Origin: an uncultured bacterium
GTDB taxonomy: Bacteria; Armatimonadota; Zipacnadia; Zipacnadales; Zipacnadaceae
Length of the DNA: 15,511 nucleotides
Assembly (NCBI GenBank): GCA_937928475.1
Contig: CALFVE010000357.1
Span: 1-15,511, forward strand
Direction of reading: 5' to 3'
Numbering within the stretch: the stretch's first letter is position 1; every line of letters begins with the position of its first letter. The notes under the pieces were generated by a model that worked only from the letters and a program-made list of their open reading frames with translations, was not told the DNA's origin and searched no databases. Shown here piece by piece: positions 6,596 through 13,069 of this stretch. The translations under genes were made by a program, and so were the position numbers.

Positions 6596-7369
6596 CTAGG
6601 GGGCGGGTTTGTAGGCGGTGAGGGTTAGCGAGGCTACCAGGCCCTGCGGCAGGCGGCGGTCGCTCCCACAACAGGCACAACTGTCCTCCTCATCCCCGCA
6701 ACCGTTCAGCCACTCGGTGGCATCGTGCTCAGCGTCCACGCGCAGACCGATAAAGCCGGCCGCCGTGATAGCCGCCAGGTAATCCTCCCGCAGCGAGGCT
6801 CCCGCCACACAGCCGATCAGTGCGTCCGGGTCTTCCCGAAGCCCGGTGGGCGGCTCCCTGGTTAGCACCAGGTCGGATACGTGCATCCTCCCGCCGGGGC
6901 GCAGCACCCGGAAGGCCTCGGCGAAGGCCTTCGCCTTGTCCGGCGTGAGGTTGATGACGCAGTTGCTGATCACCACGTCCACGGAGGCGTCCTCCACGGG
7001 CAGGTCCTCAATGTCCCCCTGGCGGAACTCGACGTTGTCGTAGCCCCCGCGAGCGGCGTTCTCCCGCGCTCTGGCGATCATCTCCGGGGTCATGTCCACA
7101 CCAATCACCCGCCCGGTCGGCCCGACGGCCCGGGCGGCGAGGAAGCAATCGAAACCCATCCCGCTGCCCAGGTCGAGCACCGTCTCGCCCGGCTGTAGCC
7201 CGGAGATAGCCGTGGGGTTGCCACATCCCAGACTCACCGCGCCCTCTGGCACCGCCGCGAGGTCGCTCTCGTCGTAGCCGACAATTTCCGCCGGAGTGCC
7301 GGCCAAGCTATCAGCCTGCCGCGCAAGTCTGCCGTATCCTTCACGGACTGTCTGCTTAGTGTCCTCCAT
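6596..7369 (-). CDS. arsM: Arsenite S-adenosylmethionine methyltransferase
   Basis: Cytoplasmic enzyme that methylates As(III) using SAM, 257 residues. The N-terminal EGYGRLARQ is followed by SLGCGNP (Cys49), the SAM motif VLDLGSGMGFD (64-74), VIGVDMTPEMI, NVEFRQGDIEDLPV, VISNCVINLTPDK (Cys137) and IGCVAGAS (Cys187). Cys49, Cys137 and Cys187 match the three conserved thiols that bind arsenite in ArsM enzymes. The C-terminus carries a further group, GCGDEEDSCACCG (Cys224, 231, 233, 234), also seen in some ArsM proteins. ATG 7369 has AAGGAG six bases upstream. The start overlaps the end of the arsenate reductase gene by 14 bases, so the two are coupled and arsenite made by ArsC passes straight to ArsM. 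The alternative start at 7402 lies inside arsC and lacks homology. Confidence 0.95.
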   Translation of the reverse strand: MEDTKQTVREGYGRLARQADSLAGTPAEIVGYDESDLAAVPEGAVSLGCGNPTAISGLQPGETVLDLGSGMGFDCFLAARAVGPTGRVIGVDMTPEMIARARENAARGGYDNVEFRQGDIEDLPVEDASVDVVISNCVINLTPDKAKAFAEAFRVLRPGGRMHVSDLVLTREPPTGLREDPDALIGCVAGASLREDYLAAITAAGFIGLRVDAEHDATEWLNGCGDEEDSCACCGSDRRLPQGLVASLTLTAYKPAP

Positions 7370-7826
7370 CGTCTGCTCCTTGTCCGGCACCAATTGTCGC
7401 ACGTAGGTTGTCCGGCATGCCGCCGACGAAGTCGCGGATTTCGTCCCGGACGCGCCGGAAAACGGCCAGGATCTCCTCCTCGCTGCCGGTGGCCCTGGCG
7501 GGATCGGTGAAGCCTCGATGGATGACCTTAGCTTGACCGGGGAAGAGCGGGCAGGCCTCCGCGGCCTGGTCGCAGACCGTTACCACATAGTCAAAAGGGA
7601 CATCCGGCAGCGCATCAACCGTCTTTGATCGTTGTGCGCTGATGTCTACACCGGCTTCTGCCATGACCTGCACGGCGCGGGGGTTCAATCCGTGCGCCTC
7701 CAAGCCGGCCGAGTACGGCTCAATGATGTCGCCTTTCAGCGCCCGCGCCCAGCCCTCCGCCATCTGGCTGCGGCAGGAATTGCCGGTGCAGAGGAAGAGT
7801 ACTTTCAGTTTGCGGTTCTCCCTCAT
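7356..7826 (-). CDS. arsC: Arsenate reductase, thioredoxin-coupled (LMW phosphatase fold)
   Basis: Reduces arsenate to arsenite with electrons from thioredoxin. The 156-residue protein starts with KVLFLCTGNSCRSQMAEG, the CX5R phosphate-type loop (Cys13 to Arg19, with Cys18). The redox pair sits in VTVCDQAAEACP (Cys85, Cys92) and the general-acid loop is GFTDPA (Asp108-Pro109). The spacing 13/18/85/92 is exactly that of the Staphylococcus aureus pI258 ArsC cysteines (10/15/82/89) shifted by three, so this is the thioredoxin type rather than the glutaredoxin type. ATG 7826 has a GGGGAGGGG Shine-Dalgarno. The upstream ccdA gene ends 11 bases before. Thioredoxin-like proteins are encoded in the same operon, though they look membrane-anchored or exported and may not be its direct donors. 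Confidence 0.95.
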   Translation of the reverse strand: MRENRKLKVLFLCTGNSCRSQMAEGWARALKGDIIEPYSAGLEAHGLNPRAVQVMAEAGVDISAQRSKTVDALPDVPFDYVVTVCDQAAEACPLFPGQAKVIHRGFTDPARATGSEEEILAVFRRVRDEIRDFVGGMPDNLRATIGAGQGADDGGH

Positions 7827-7837
7827 ACCCCTCCCCT

Positions 7838-8533
7838 TCAGGCAATGTACACCAAGTACAGCCCACCTAAAATGACCAGCGCCCCGCAGATCTGCCGCAG
7901 AAGCACCGCAGCGCGGGAGGTCTCCGTCCAGTTCAGGTAGCCTTGCACCCAACCGGTGAAGGTGCCGGCAAAGACAATTACCGCACAGTGCCCTATCCCG
8001 TAGGCCAGCAGCAACACCACGCCATAGATCAGGTTAGTTGCCGCCACCCGAAAGGTTGCCATCAGCATGGGAGCCATATAGGCGAACGTGCACGGCCCCA
8101 GAGCGATGCCGAAGATAAGCCCCAGCAGCAGGGCCGCCAGCAGGCCCTTGCGCTGCCAGTTCGGGGTGCGCCCGCCTACCAGTGGCAAGGGAATAACCCC
8201 CAATAGATGTAGCCCGACGGCGAGAAAAACGGCAGCCACCAGGTAGTTGCCCCAGGCCCCCACCTGGCCCATCATCTTGCCCAAGGCCGCGGTGATTACG
8301 CCGATCGCCGCGATAGTGACCAGGACGCCGGAGGCGAACAGGATGGAGAGCCAAAAGGCGCGCCGAGTAGAGCCGCCGCCCTGCTCGTCAACAAAGCCGA
8401 TGATGAGCGGGAGACTAGCCAGATGGCAAGGGCTGAGCACGATACTGAGCACACCCCACACGCCGGCAGCACCCAACGCGATGAGCGGCGTGCCCTCTAC
8501 GGCGCGAGTCAGAGCGGTGAAAAGCGCCTCCAA
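7838..8533 (-). CDS. ccdA: CcdA/DsbD-type transmembrane thiol-disulfide oxidoreductase
   Basis: Polytopic membrane protein of 231 residues with about six hydrophobic segments that shuttles electrons from cytoplasmic thioredoxin to extracytoplasmic thioredoxin-like proteins. The two redox cysteines of the family are visible: Cys36 in LSPCHLASLP and Cys148 in ALGPCTFAYMAP, each followed by the Pro-containing turn usual in CcdA. The likely start is TTG 8533, just after the TGA (8535-8537) of the upstream thioredoxin-like gene. This gives translational coupling and begins at a sensible N-terminus. The longer open frame to 8668 overlaps that gene and has no membrane character. Its neighbours on the upstream side are two exported or anchored thioredoxin-like proteins, its natural partners. 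Confidence 0.9.
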   Translation of the reverse strand: MEALFTALTRAVEGTPLIALGAAGVWGVLSIVLSPCHLASLPLIIGFVDEQGGGSTRRAFWLSILFASGVLVTIAAIGVITAALGKMMGQVGAWGNYLVAAVFLAVGLHLLGVIPLPLVGGRTPNWQRKGLLAALLLGLIFGIALGPCTFAYMAPMLMATFRVAATNLIYGVVLLLAYGIGHCAVIVFAGTFTGWVQGYLNWTETSRAAVLLRQICGALVILGGLYLVYIA

Positions 8534-8534
8534 C

Positions 8535-9491
8535 TCACTTGACCCCCAGTTCGGCAAGCCGGGCCAGGATCTGAGCCTTGGAGAAGTAACCCAGATGCCG
8601 GTAGACTTCCTTGCCGTCGCGATCGAAGAATACCTGGACCGGAATTCCCCGCACGCCGTAGCGAGCACCCAGAATGGGATCCTCGCGTACCGAGATGACG
8701 ATCACGTTGCACTGGTCGCTGTAGGTGCGCTGCAGGTCCTCCAGGATGGGCGCCATCTGGTCGCAGGCGAAGCAACCTCCCGCGCCGAAGTCTACCAGCG
8801 AGGGCTTGCCGGAGCGGCGCGCCCGGTCCACGGGGTTGTCGAGGGCCGCGGGGGCCTTCGCGCGTAGCCACTCCGCGTTGATCTCGACGCGGGTCCGTTC
8901 GCTGAGGCTGTTCACGTGCGCATCTACCAGGACCTCGCGCTTCTCCTGGAGCAGATAATCGCGCAGTTCCCCCTCAACTTCCTCGTACTTGGCCCCGCCC
9001 AGCATGTCCTGGTTGGCCTCGAAGAAGGCCTGGATTTCCTCGGCGCTAACCTGCGCCTGAGCGGCGATGCTCTGCAGGTAGGTCTCAATGAGGCTGGCGC
9101 GGGTCTCCTTCTCCGGGGCTTCCAGGTGGGTCTGGGCCCAGACTTGGGCTTCTTCGGCGAGCAGCGCCTCGGTGGCCATGCGCTCGACCAGGTAGGGCAG
9201 ATTCTTCTCCAGCAGCCGCCGCCCGGGGTCGTCGGGTGGCAGTTTGTCCAGGCGCGCCTGCACCTGCGCTTCTGTGATCATTGCACCGTTAGCGCGCAAC
9301 AGAGTGCCCTCGGGGAGGCTGACCAAGCGCGCCTGCCGCAGCGGCCCGGCGCTGAGGCCCAGGTAGACCTCCTCCAGGGTGGGCGCTGGTTCCGGTGTCG
9401 GCTCCTCCCCGGCGCTTACTCCGGCAGCGAACAGGCCCAGCACGGCGCACAGCCCGTATAGTGCGGCAAGTCGGAGGCGCAGCCTAGTCAA
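8535..9491 (-). CDS. Exported protein with SurA-N-like chaperone region fused to a thioredoxin domain
   Basis: Secreted or periplasm-facing thiol protein, 318 residues. Residues 1-27 form a signal peptide (TRLRLRL, hydrophobic core, AGVSA cleavage site). Residues about 63-215 resemble the helical N-terminal domain of SurA/peptidyl-prolyl isomerases (NGAMITEAQVQARLDKLP; VSAEEIQAFFEANQD; RDYLLQEKREVLVDAHVN) but no parvulin domain follows. Residues about 222-318 are a thioredoxin fold with CFAC (Cys240, Cys243) and the cis-Pro GIP (Pro284). The start is a TTG at 9491 overlapping the previous gene by 8 bases; AAGGAG lies ten bases upstream and the signal peptide begins right there, which supports this start. 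It is probably reduced by CcdA, encoded directly downstream. The chaperone-like half may select clients. Confidence 0.85.
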   Translation of the reverse strand: MTRLRLRLAALYGLCAVLGLFAAGVSAGEEPTPEPAPTLEEVYLGLSAGPLRQARLVSLPEGTLLRANGAMITEAQVQARLDKLPPDDPGRRLLEKNLPYLVERMATEALLAEEAQVWAQTHLEAPEKETRASLIETYLQSIAAQAQVSAEEIQAFFEANQDMLGGAKYEEVEGELRDYLLQEKREVLVDAHVNSLSERTRVEINAEWLRAKAPAALDNPVDRARRSGKPSLVDFGAGGCFACDQMAPILEDLQRTYSDQCNVIVISVREDPILGARYGVRGIPVQVFFDRDGKEVYRHLGYFSKAQILARLAELGVK

Positions 9492-10152
9492 GCAGCCCCA
9501 ACTCCTTCAGTTTGGCCACGATGTCCTCTTTCGACCAAAAGCCAATGTGGCGGAAGACCTCTTTGCCTTCCCGGTCGAAGATGATCTGGGTAGGAATACT
9601 TTGGACCCCGTATTTCTCGGCCGGAGACTGATCGTGGCCGAGGTCAATCACCTCAACGATGAGTTTGCCCGCGTACTCCTGTTTGAGCGAATCCAGAATC
9701 GGCACCATCATCTTACAGGGGATGCACATCCCCATGCCGAGGTCAAGCAAGCGGGGAAGCCTTTCCGGTTTCTTCGGAGCGGGCCGGTCCGCCGGCTTGG
9801 GTTCGTCGTACGCAGGCTTGGGCGCGGCCGATGGCTTGGGCGCCGAGGGCAGGGGCTCGGGCCCTAGCACTGGGCGCGTGTCTTCGCCCTTGGGCTTCGG
9901 CGCGGGAGCCGGCGCACTAGGCGCCGGCGCCGGTGCAACGGGTGAGGACCCAGCCGCCTCGGGCGGCGCTTGCGGCGACTCCGCCGGAGCTGGCACCGCA
10001 GGAACCTCGGAGGGCGGTGGCGCCGGCACCGCTGCGACGGCTGGTTCGAGAGAACGGGCTTGCGACTTTCCCGCCTTGGCCTGTACCACCACGACGATGG
10101 CCACCACCAGCCCGATCACGATCGCCAATTTCCAGATGACGTCCTTCCGCAT
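9484..10152 (-). CDS. Membrane-anchored thioredoxin-like protein with Pro/Ala-rich spacer
   Basis: A 222-residue protein with an N-terminal membrane anchor (residues about 7-24, LAIVIGLVVAIVVVV). A low-complexity Pro/Ala-rich spacer (about 36-130) follows, then a thioredoxin fold with CIPC (Cys143, Cys146) and cis-Pro SIPT (Pro187). The architecture places the redox domain outside the membrane on a long flexible arm, a usual partner of CcdA. Its thioredoxin domain resembles that of the next gene (FDREGKEVFRHIGFWSK against FDRDGKEVYRHLGYFSK), so the two are paralogues. ATG 10152 has a strong AAGGAGG Shine-Dalgarno that overlaps the stop region of the preceding gene. Substrate not known; extracytoplasmic disulfide or arsenic-thiol reduction is plausible. 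Confidence 0.9.
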   Translation of the reverse strand: MRKDVIWKLAIVIGLVVAIVVVVQAKAGKSQARSLEPAVAAVPAPPPSEVPAVPAPAESPQAPPEAAGSSPVAPAPAPSAPAPAPKPKGEDTRPVLGPEPLPSAPKPSAAPKPAYDEPKPADRPAPKKPERLPRLLDLGMGMCIPCKMMVPILDSLKQEYAGKLIVEVIDLGHDQSPAEKYGVQSIPTQIIFDREGKEVFRHIGFWSKEDIVAKLKELGLLD

Positions 10153-10161
10153 GGCTCCTCC

Positions 10162-10488
10162 TTACTCTCGCTCGAACTCCATGCTCACTGCCTTGGGCAG
10201 GGCTAGCCCCGCCGCTACCTGCATCGCCTTGAACAGGCCCACCGGCACCGCACACCCGCTACAGCAGCCGTTCAGCGTGGCCCGAACCGTGCGGTGGAAC
10301 TGCCCCTCGAAGCCTGCCCCGATCTCGGCGTAGGCATCCAACCGGGGCAACCTCTGCGCCAGCCCCTGGATCTTCTCGCAGGGGCTGGCGACCCTAAACT
10401 CCACGTGCTGCCGGTCCTCCGAGGTGACCGTGGCCTCGGTCACGAAGCCACAGATTCCAGCGTGGATACTAACCCGCGCTCCGCTCAT
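10162..10488 (-). CDS. Small Cys-containing conserved protein (DUF6951-like)
   Basis: A 108-residue cytoplasmic protein. It begins with a short strand ending HAGICGF (Cys13), then VASPCEKIQGLAQRL (Cys37), a central LDAYAEIG, and NGCCSGCAVPVGLFKAMQVAAGLALPK (Cys75, 76, 79). From memory this arrangement (HAGICGF, S-CE-IQ, C--CAVP--L-KA--V-AGLALP) is that of the uncharacterised DUF6951 family. The family has no assigned function and my assignment needs a profile search. The ATG at 10488 overlaps the TGA of the DGC gene in an ATGA arrangement, so the two are translationally coupled. The conserved cysteines suggest metal or Fe-S binding (inference). Confidence 0.7.
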   Translation of the reverse strand: MSGARVSIHAGICGFVTEATVTSEDRQHVEFRVASPCEKIQGLAQRLPRLDAYAEIGAGFEGQFHRTVRATLNGCCSGCAVPVGLFKAMQVAAGLALPKAVSMEFERE

Positions 10489-10877
10489 CCCTCGGCACCC
10501 TTGGCGCACTCGGCGAGAGCCTTGACCGCCGCGTCGGCCACTTCCGCGATCTGCTCGCGGGTGATCTCAAAATGATGTCCCTTCTCGATGCCGTAATCAG
10601 TCACCACGAGATAGACGTCGGGGGTGAGGCCTGCGTTCTCCAGAGCCTTCTTGAGGCAAGCCACATTGCAGCCGTCAATGGCTACGCAGGCGTCGGCTTG
10701 GCGCACGGTCTCGATAAACGACTCGATGCCCGCGCCGATGCCAATGGCGCAGTACATGCGGCCCTGACCGAGTTGGTCCAGGCTCTTGGCCGCCTCATTC
10801 GAGATCTGGCCTACGTTGGATCCTCCCGAGCAAGCCAGGAGAATCACGTCCTGGGGAGTCGCGCAGCATTCGGACAT
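10485..10877 (-). CDS. DGC-domain putative zinc-binding protein
   Basis: A 130-residue protein of the DGC family, named for its Asp-Gly-Cys motif, which is present here at residues 68-70 (VAIDGCNVAC). Other family cysteines are Cys4-Cys5, Cys16 (LLACSGGSNVGQ), Cys43 (RMYCAIGIG), Cys64, Cys74 and Cys124. The family is annotated as putative zinc binding from its cysteine pattern; no reaction is established. ATG 10877 was chosen because GGAAGGG lies nine bases upstream; ATG 10886, three codons earlier, is also possible. It is followed by the DUF6951-like gene with an ATGA overlap. DGC proteins often occur with anaerobic redox and metal-handling genes, which fits this context but does not define the role. 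Confidence 0.83.
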   Translation of the reverse strand: MSECCATPQDVILLACSGGSNVGQISNEAAKSLDQLGQGRMYCAIGIGAGIESFIETVRQADACVAIDGCNVACLKKALENAGLTPDVYLVVTDYGIEKGHHFEITREQIAEVADAAVKALAECAKGAEG

Positions 10878-10907
10878 GAGCAGCATCCCTTCCTTTTCTT
10901 GAGAGAT

Positions 10908-11666
10908 TCAGCCTTGTTGGCCCGGTCTGGGACCTTCGCCCTGTATCAACGCTTGGTAGGCCTGCTTGTTCCGGGATCTGGGAATGGCTCTCCCGGCCAG
11001 GTAACTTAGCGCCTCCATCATAGGTTCCAGGAGGGCGCCGGGGAATCCGAGCACCGCTTCCCCAGTCGCCATATCAGTGGCTTCACGACAGCCATAACAC
11101 CCAAAACTGAAGTTCAGTTCCCCCTGATGGAAGGGTAAGACGGTCGAGTCCACACACGTCGCCTGCAACACCGCGGTACTGGCGGTCAACCGCCGGCCGG
11201 TCACGTGGAAGTTGGCCAGCAGGAGCCACATCAACTGCTCCACCTCGCCTTCCACGACCACCACGTCCGGTAGGTCTTCCGCCAGGGCCAACGGGGCCAG
11301 AGCAATCCCTGCCATCGATCCGGGCGCGAGACGCGTCATGCTCTCAAACATCAGACGTCCCTGTTCCGGTGTTCGCACAATGCCAAAGCCGACCAAACCC
11401 TCGCCGCTTGCCAGTTTATCAGGCAGAGGACGAAACCCAAAGGCGGCGGCCGCCGCCGGGCAAGTCAGGCCCGCGCCGGTGACCAGCACCCGTCGTCCTT
11501 GCCGGGCACGCATCAGCGCCTGGCAGTAGCGATGTCCGGTCAGCCGCGTGTGGGTCTGCGCATACGACGCAACCTCCGCTTCGGTGCGGAGGAAGCACAC
11601 ACCAACCGGTGAGGTCGCCAGTCCCAATACGACACACATTTGTTCGGCCATGTCGGCATACGACAT
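10908..11666 (-). CDS. DUF169 family protein
   Basis: A 252-residue protein of the uncharacterised DUF169 family (COG2043). Landmarks are an N-terminal LGLATSPVGVCFL, RYCQALMRARQG (Cys48), LTCPAAAAAFGF (Cys69), an IALAPLA segment near 121-127, and the C-terminal FSFGCYGCREATD (Cys190, Cys193), which is the most conserved family signature. The conserved cysteines suggest a metal or cluster site; no enzymatic activity is known to me. ATG 11666 has an AGGAA Shine-Dalgarno. It lies between the unusual ferredoxin (upstream) and the DGC gene, 30 bases ahead of the latter. Genes of this family occur often in anaerobes, including methanogens, next to corrinoid and Fe-S proteins, which fits the MtrA-like gene further downstream. 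Confidence 0.85.
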   Translation of the reverse strand: MSYADMAEQMCVVLGLATSPVGVCFLRTEAEVASYAQTHTRLTGHRYCQALMRARQGRRVLVTGAGLTCPAAAAAFGFRPLPDKLASGEGLVGFGIVRTPEQGRLMFESMTRLAPGSMAGIALAPLALAEDLPDVVVVEGEVEQLMWLLLANFHVTGRRLTASTAVLQATCVDSTVLPFHQGELNFSFGCYGCREATDMATGEAVLGFPGALLEPMMEALSYLAGRAIPRSRNKQAYQALIQGEGPRPGQQG

Positions 11667-11702
11667 GCTTCGTTCCTCTCCCGCGCGAGGCCGCTGCTCT
11701 CC

Positions 11703-11834
11703 TCACCGGTAAGTGAGCCAATGGACACTTGGTCTCGCGGGCGTACCCCAGAGCGCAGCCAGGCCTACCCCCATCTGTCGGGCCTCCGTCTCCCGCCAAG
11801 TGGGCAGGCCCTCGCACAGGCACTCCCGCAACAT
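11703..11834 (-). CDS. Possible 43-residue small ORF
   Basis: This lies in the 200-base gap between the ferredoxin and the DUF169 gene. ATG 11834 is preceded by GGAG at a spacing of 8 bases, and codon third positions are GC-rich like the neighbouring genes. The peptide contains ECLCEGLPTWRETEAR and VGLAALWGTPAR, with two cysteines four or five residues from the start. It could be a genuine small protein or the remnant of a longer gene. I do not recognise it, and being conserved in related clusters would be the main test. Confidence 0.35.
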   Translation of the reverse strand: MLRECLCEGLPTWRETEARQMGVGLAALWGTPARPSVHWLTYR

Positions 11835-11866
11835 CGCGCGTTCTCCAGCCTCTGGCCCCGGTCGCA

Positions 11867-12175
11867 CTAGTCCGGCGGTATGACCCCTTGGCGCTGGAGT
11901 TCTTCTTTCACCGCCCGCCAGACCCGGTGTTCTTGGTAGACTTTGCGCAGTTCCTCCGGGTCCGGAAAACTGGTGCACCGGGCGCGACACAGGGTTGCGC
12001 AGGTTGTGCACCCTACTACACAATCGTTGGGGCGGGCCACTACCGGGCCCTTTTCGGTCCACTCGAAGACCTGCTTACCACAGTTCATGCACATGCCACA
12101 GCGGACACAACGCTCGGCATCAATGGTGGGATGCCAGTTTACTTGCTCCCGAGGATAACCTGCAAGCCACGGCAT
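11867..12175 (-). CDS. Two-cluster ferredoxin with an atypical first Cys motif
   Basis: A 102-residue iron-sulfur protein. The first motif is CVRCGMCMNCGK (Cys23, 26, 29, 32), spaced CX2CX2CX2C and followed by Gly instead of the usual CX2CX2CX3CP. The second motif is CVVGCTTCATLC (Cys52, 56, 59, 63) with an extra Cys67. A charged helical tail (about 70-98) extends beyond a classical ferredoxin and may bind a partner. ATG 12175 has AAGGAGG upstream. It resembles the other ferredoxin of the island in the PTID--RC start and in PVVA-P--CV. It stands between a SAM methyltransferase (38 bases upstream) and the small ORF and DUF169 gene. Its electron partner is unknown. If the fourth Cys spacing prevents normal ligation, the first cluster may have an altered potential or a distorted site. 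Confidence 0.88.
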   Translation of the reverse strand: MPWLAGYPREQVNWHPTIDAERCVRCGMCMNCGKQVFEWTEKGPVVARPNDCVVGCTTCATLCRARCTSFPDPEELRKVYQEHRVWRAVKEELQRQGVIPPD

Positions 12176-12213
12176 GATCCGCTCCTCCTTGCACCGGATT
12201 CGTCTTACTCAAC

Positions 12214-13059
12214 TCAGCCCCGAAGCGACTTTCCATGAACGATGCCATAGGCATGGCAGGTGAAGGTCAGTCTCTCGTTGTCTTTCAACAAGGCGGCAAG
12301 CATTCTCTGCGAGATCTCAGCGCGCCGATCCTCTGGCGCCCTGCTTAGTAGTCGGCCCATTCTGGCGCGCAACACCTGTTCGTAGGCTTCGGGCTTTTCG
12401 TAACAAAAGACGTGCCTGCGTTCGCTGACCGTCGCATCGCGAATGCGACAACGCTCCAGGAGTTCATGGATCCGGGCGAGGTCAGGCTTCAGGGGCTTGT
12501 GTCCCTCGGAAGAGGTAGTAACCCTGAGTTCCCTGCAAGCCCTGGCAAAGGCGGCTATCATTTCCTGCGCATGGTCAGGGGCCGGCACCGTCCACCCCAC
12601 CTTGCCTGCGGGCTTCACAACGCGCGTCATCTCCTGCAGGGCGCTAGTCTCATCGTGAAATAAATGGAGGCTGAAGTTGCAGATCACTGCGTCAAAGGCA
12701 TCTTCAGCCAGACACGTGCTCTCGGCAGAGCAGACCAGGAACCGCACCTGTGGGTAACCTGCGGTTAGGGCTTTCTTCCCTGCTATTTCAACCATGCGTG
12801 GGGAAGAATCAATCCCCACCACTTGCCCTTGGCGTCCAACGCGACGAGCGGCGACGAGACTGCTGATGCCTGTACCGCAGGCGACATCGAGCACACTCAT
12901 CCCTTCGCGTAGCAGACACAATTCCGCCAGCCACTCGGCGAAGGGCTGGAAGGTCTCCGCCGCCCGATCGTAGCCATTGGCAGCCGCCTCCCAGACCCGG
13001 TCGGAGCTCTGGGCGTCCGGGTTGCGCTTCCGGCCCGTCTGCTCACATGCGCTCGGCAC
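12214..13059 (-). CDS. Class I SAM-dependent methyltransferase (UbiE/ArsM-like fold)
   Basis: A 281-residue methyltransferase with motif I VLDVACGTGISS (57-68), motif post-I VVGIDSSPRMVEIA (80-93), an FDAVICNFSLHLF strand (122-134) and MTRVVKPAGKV (144-154). It lacks the Cys trio of ArsM: the VISNC position reads VICN and there is no IGCVAGA loop, so As(III) is not its evident substrate. The GTG start at 13059 is supported by GAGGAG six bases upstream and by the 10-base gap after the thioredoxin-fold gene. The C-terminal half (about 200-281) is family-unspecific. It might methylate a quinone, a metabolite or a different metalloid, but I cannot say which. Confidence 0.85.
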   Translation of the reverse strand: MPSACEQTGRKRNPDAQSSDRVWEAAANGYDRAAETFQPFAEWLAELCLLREGMSVLDVACGTGISSLVAARRVGRQGQVVGIDSSPRMVEIAGKKALTAGYPQVRFLVCSAESTCLAEDAFDAVICNFSLHLFHDETSALQEMTRVVKPAGKVGWTVPAPDHAQEMIAAFARACRELRVTTSSEGHKPLKPDLARIHELLERCRIRDATVSERRHVFCYEKPEAYEQVLRARMGRLLSRAPEDRRAEISQRMLAALLKDNERLTFTCHAYGIVHGKSLRG

Positions 13060-13069
13060 GGCGTGCTCC

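Noticed and set aside
7827..7952. Longer start for the arsenate reductase at 7952
   Set aside because: The extra 42 residues overlap ccdA and lack homology. ATG 7826 has a strong Shine-Dalgarno and begins just before the conserved KVLFLCTGNSC.
11703..12062. 119-codon version of the small ORF, extended upstream through the ferredoxin
   Set aside because: The upstream part overlaps the ferredoxin gene out of frame and is Pro/Gly-rich. Only the last 43 codons, which start at an ATG with a good Shine-Dalgarno, are kept as a possible gene.
12214..13059. Second arsenite methyltransferase
   Set aside because: The SAM-binding core is present, but the cysteines equivalent to ArsM Cys49, Cys137 and Cys187 are not in the expected positions.
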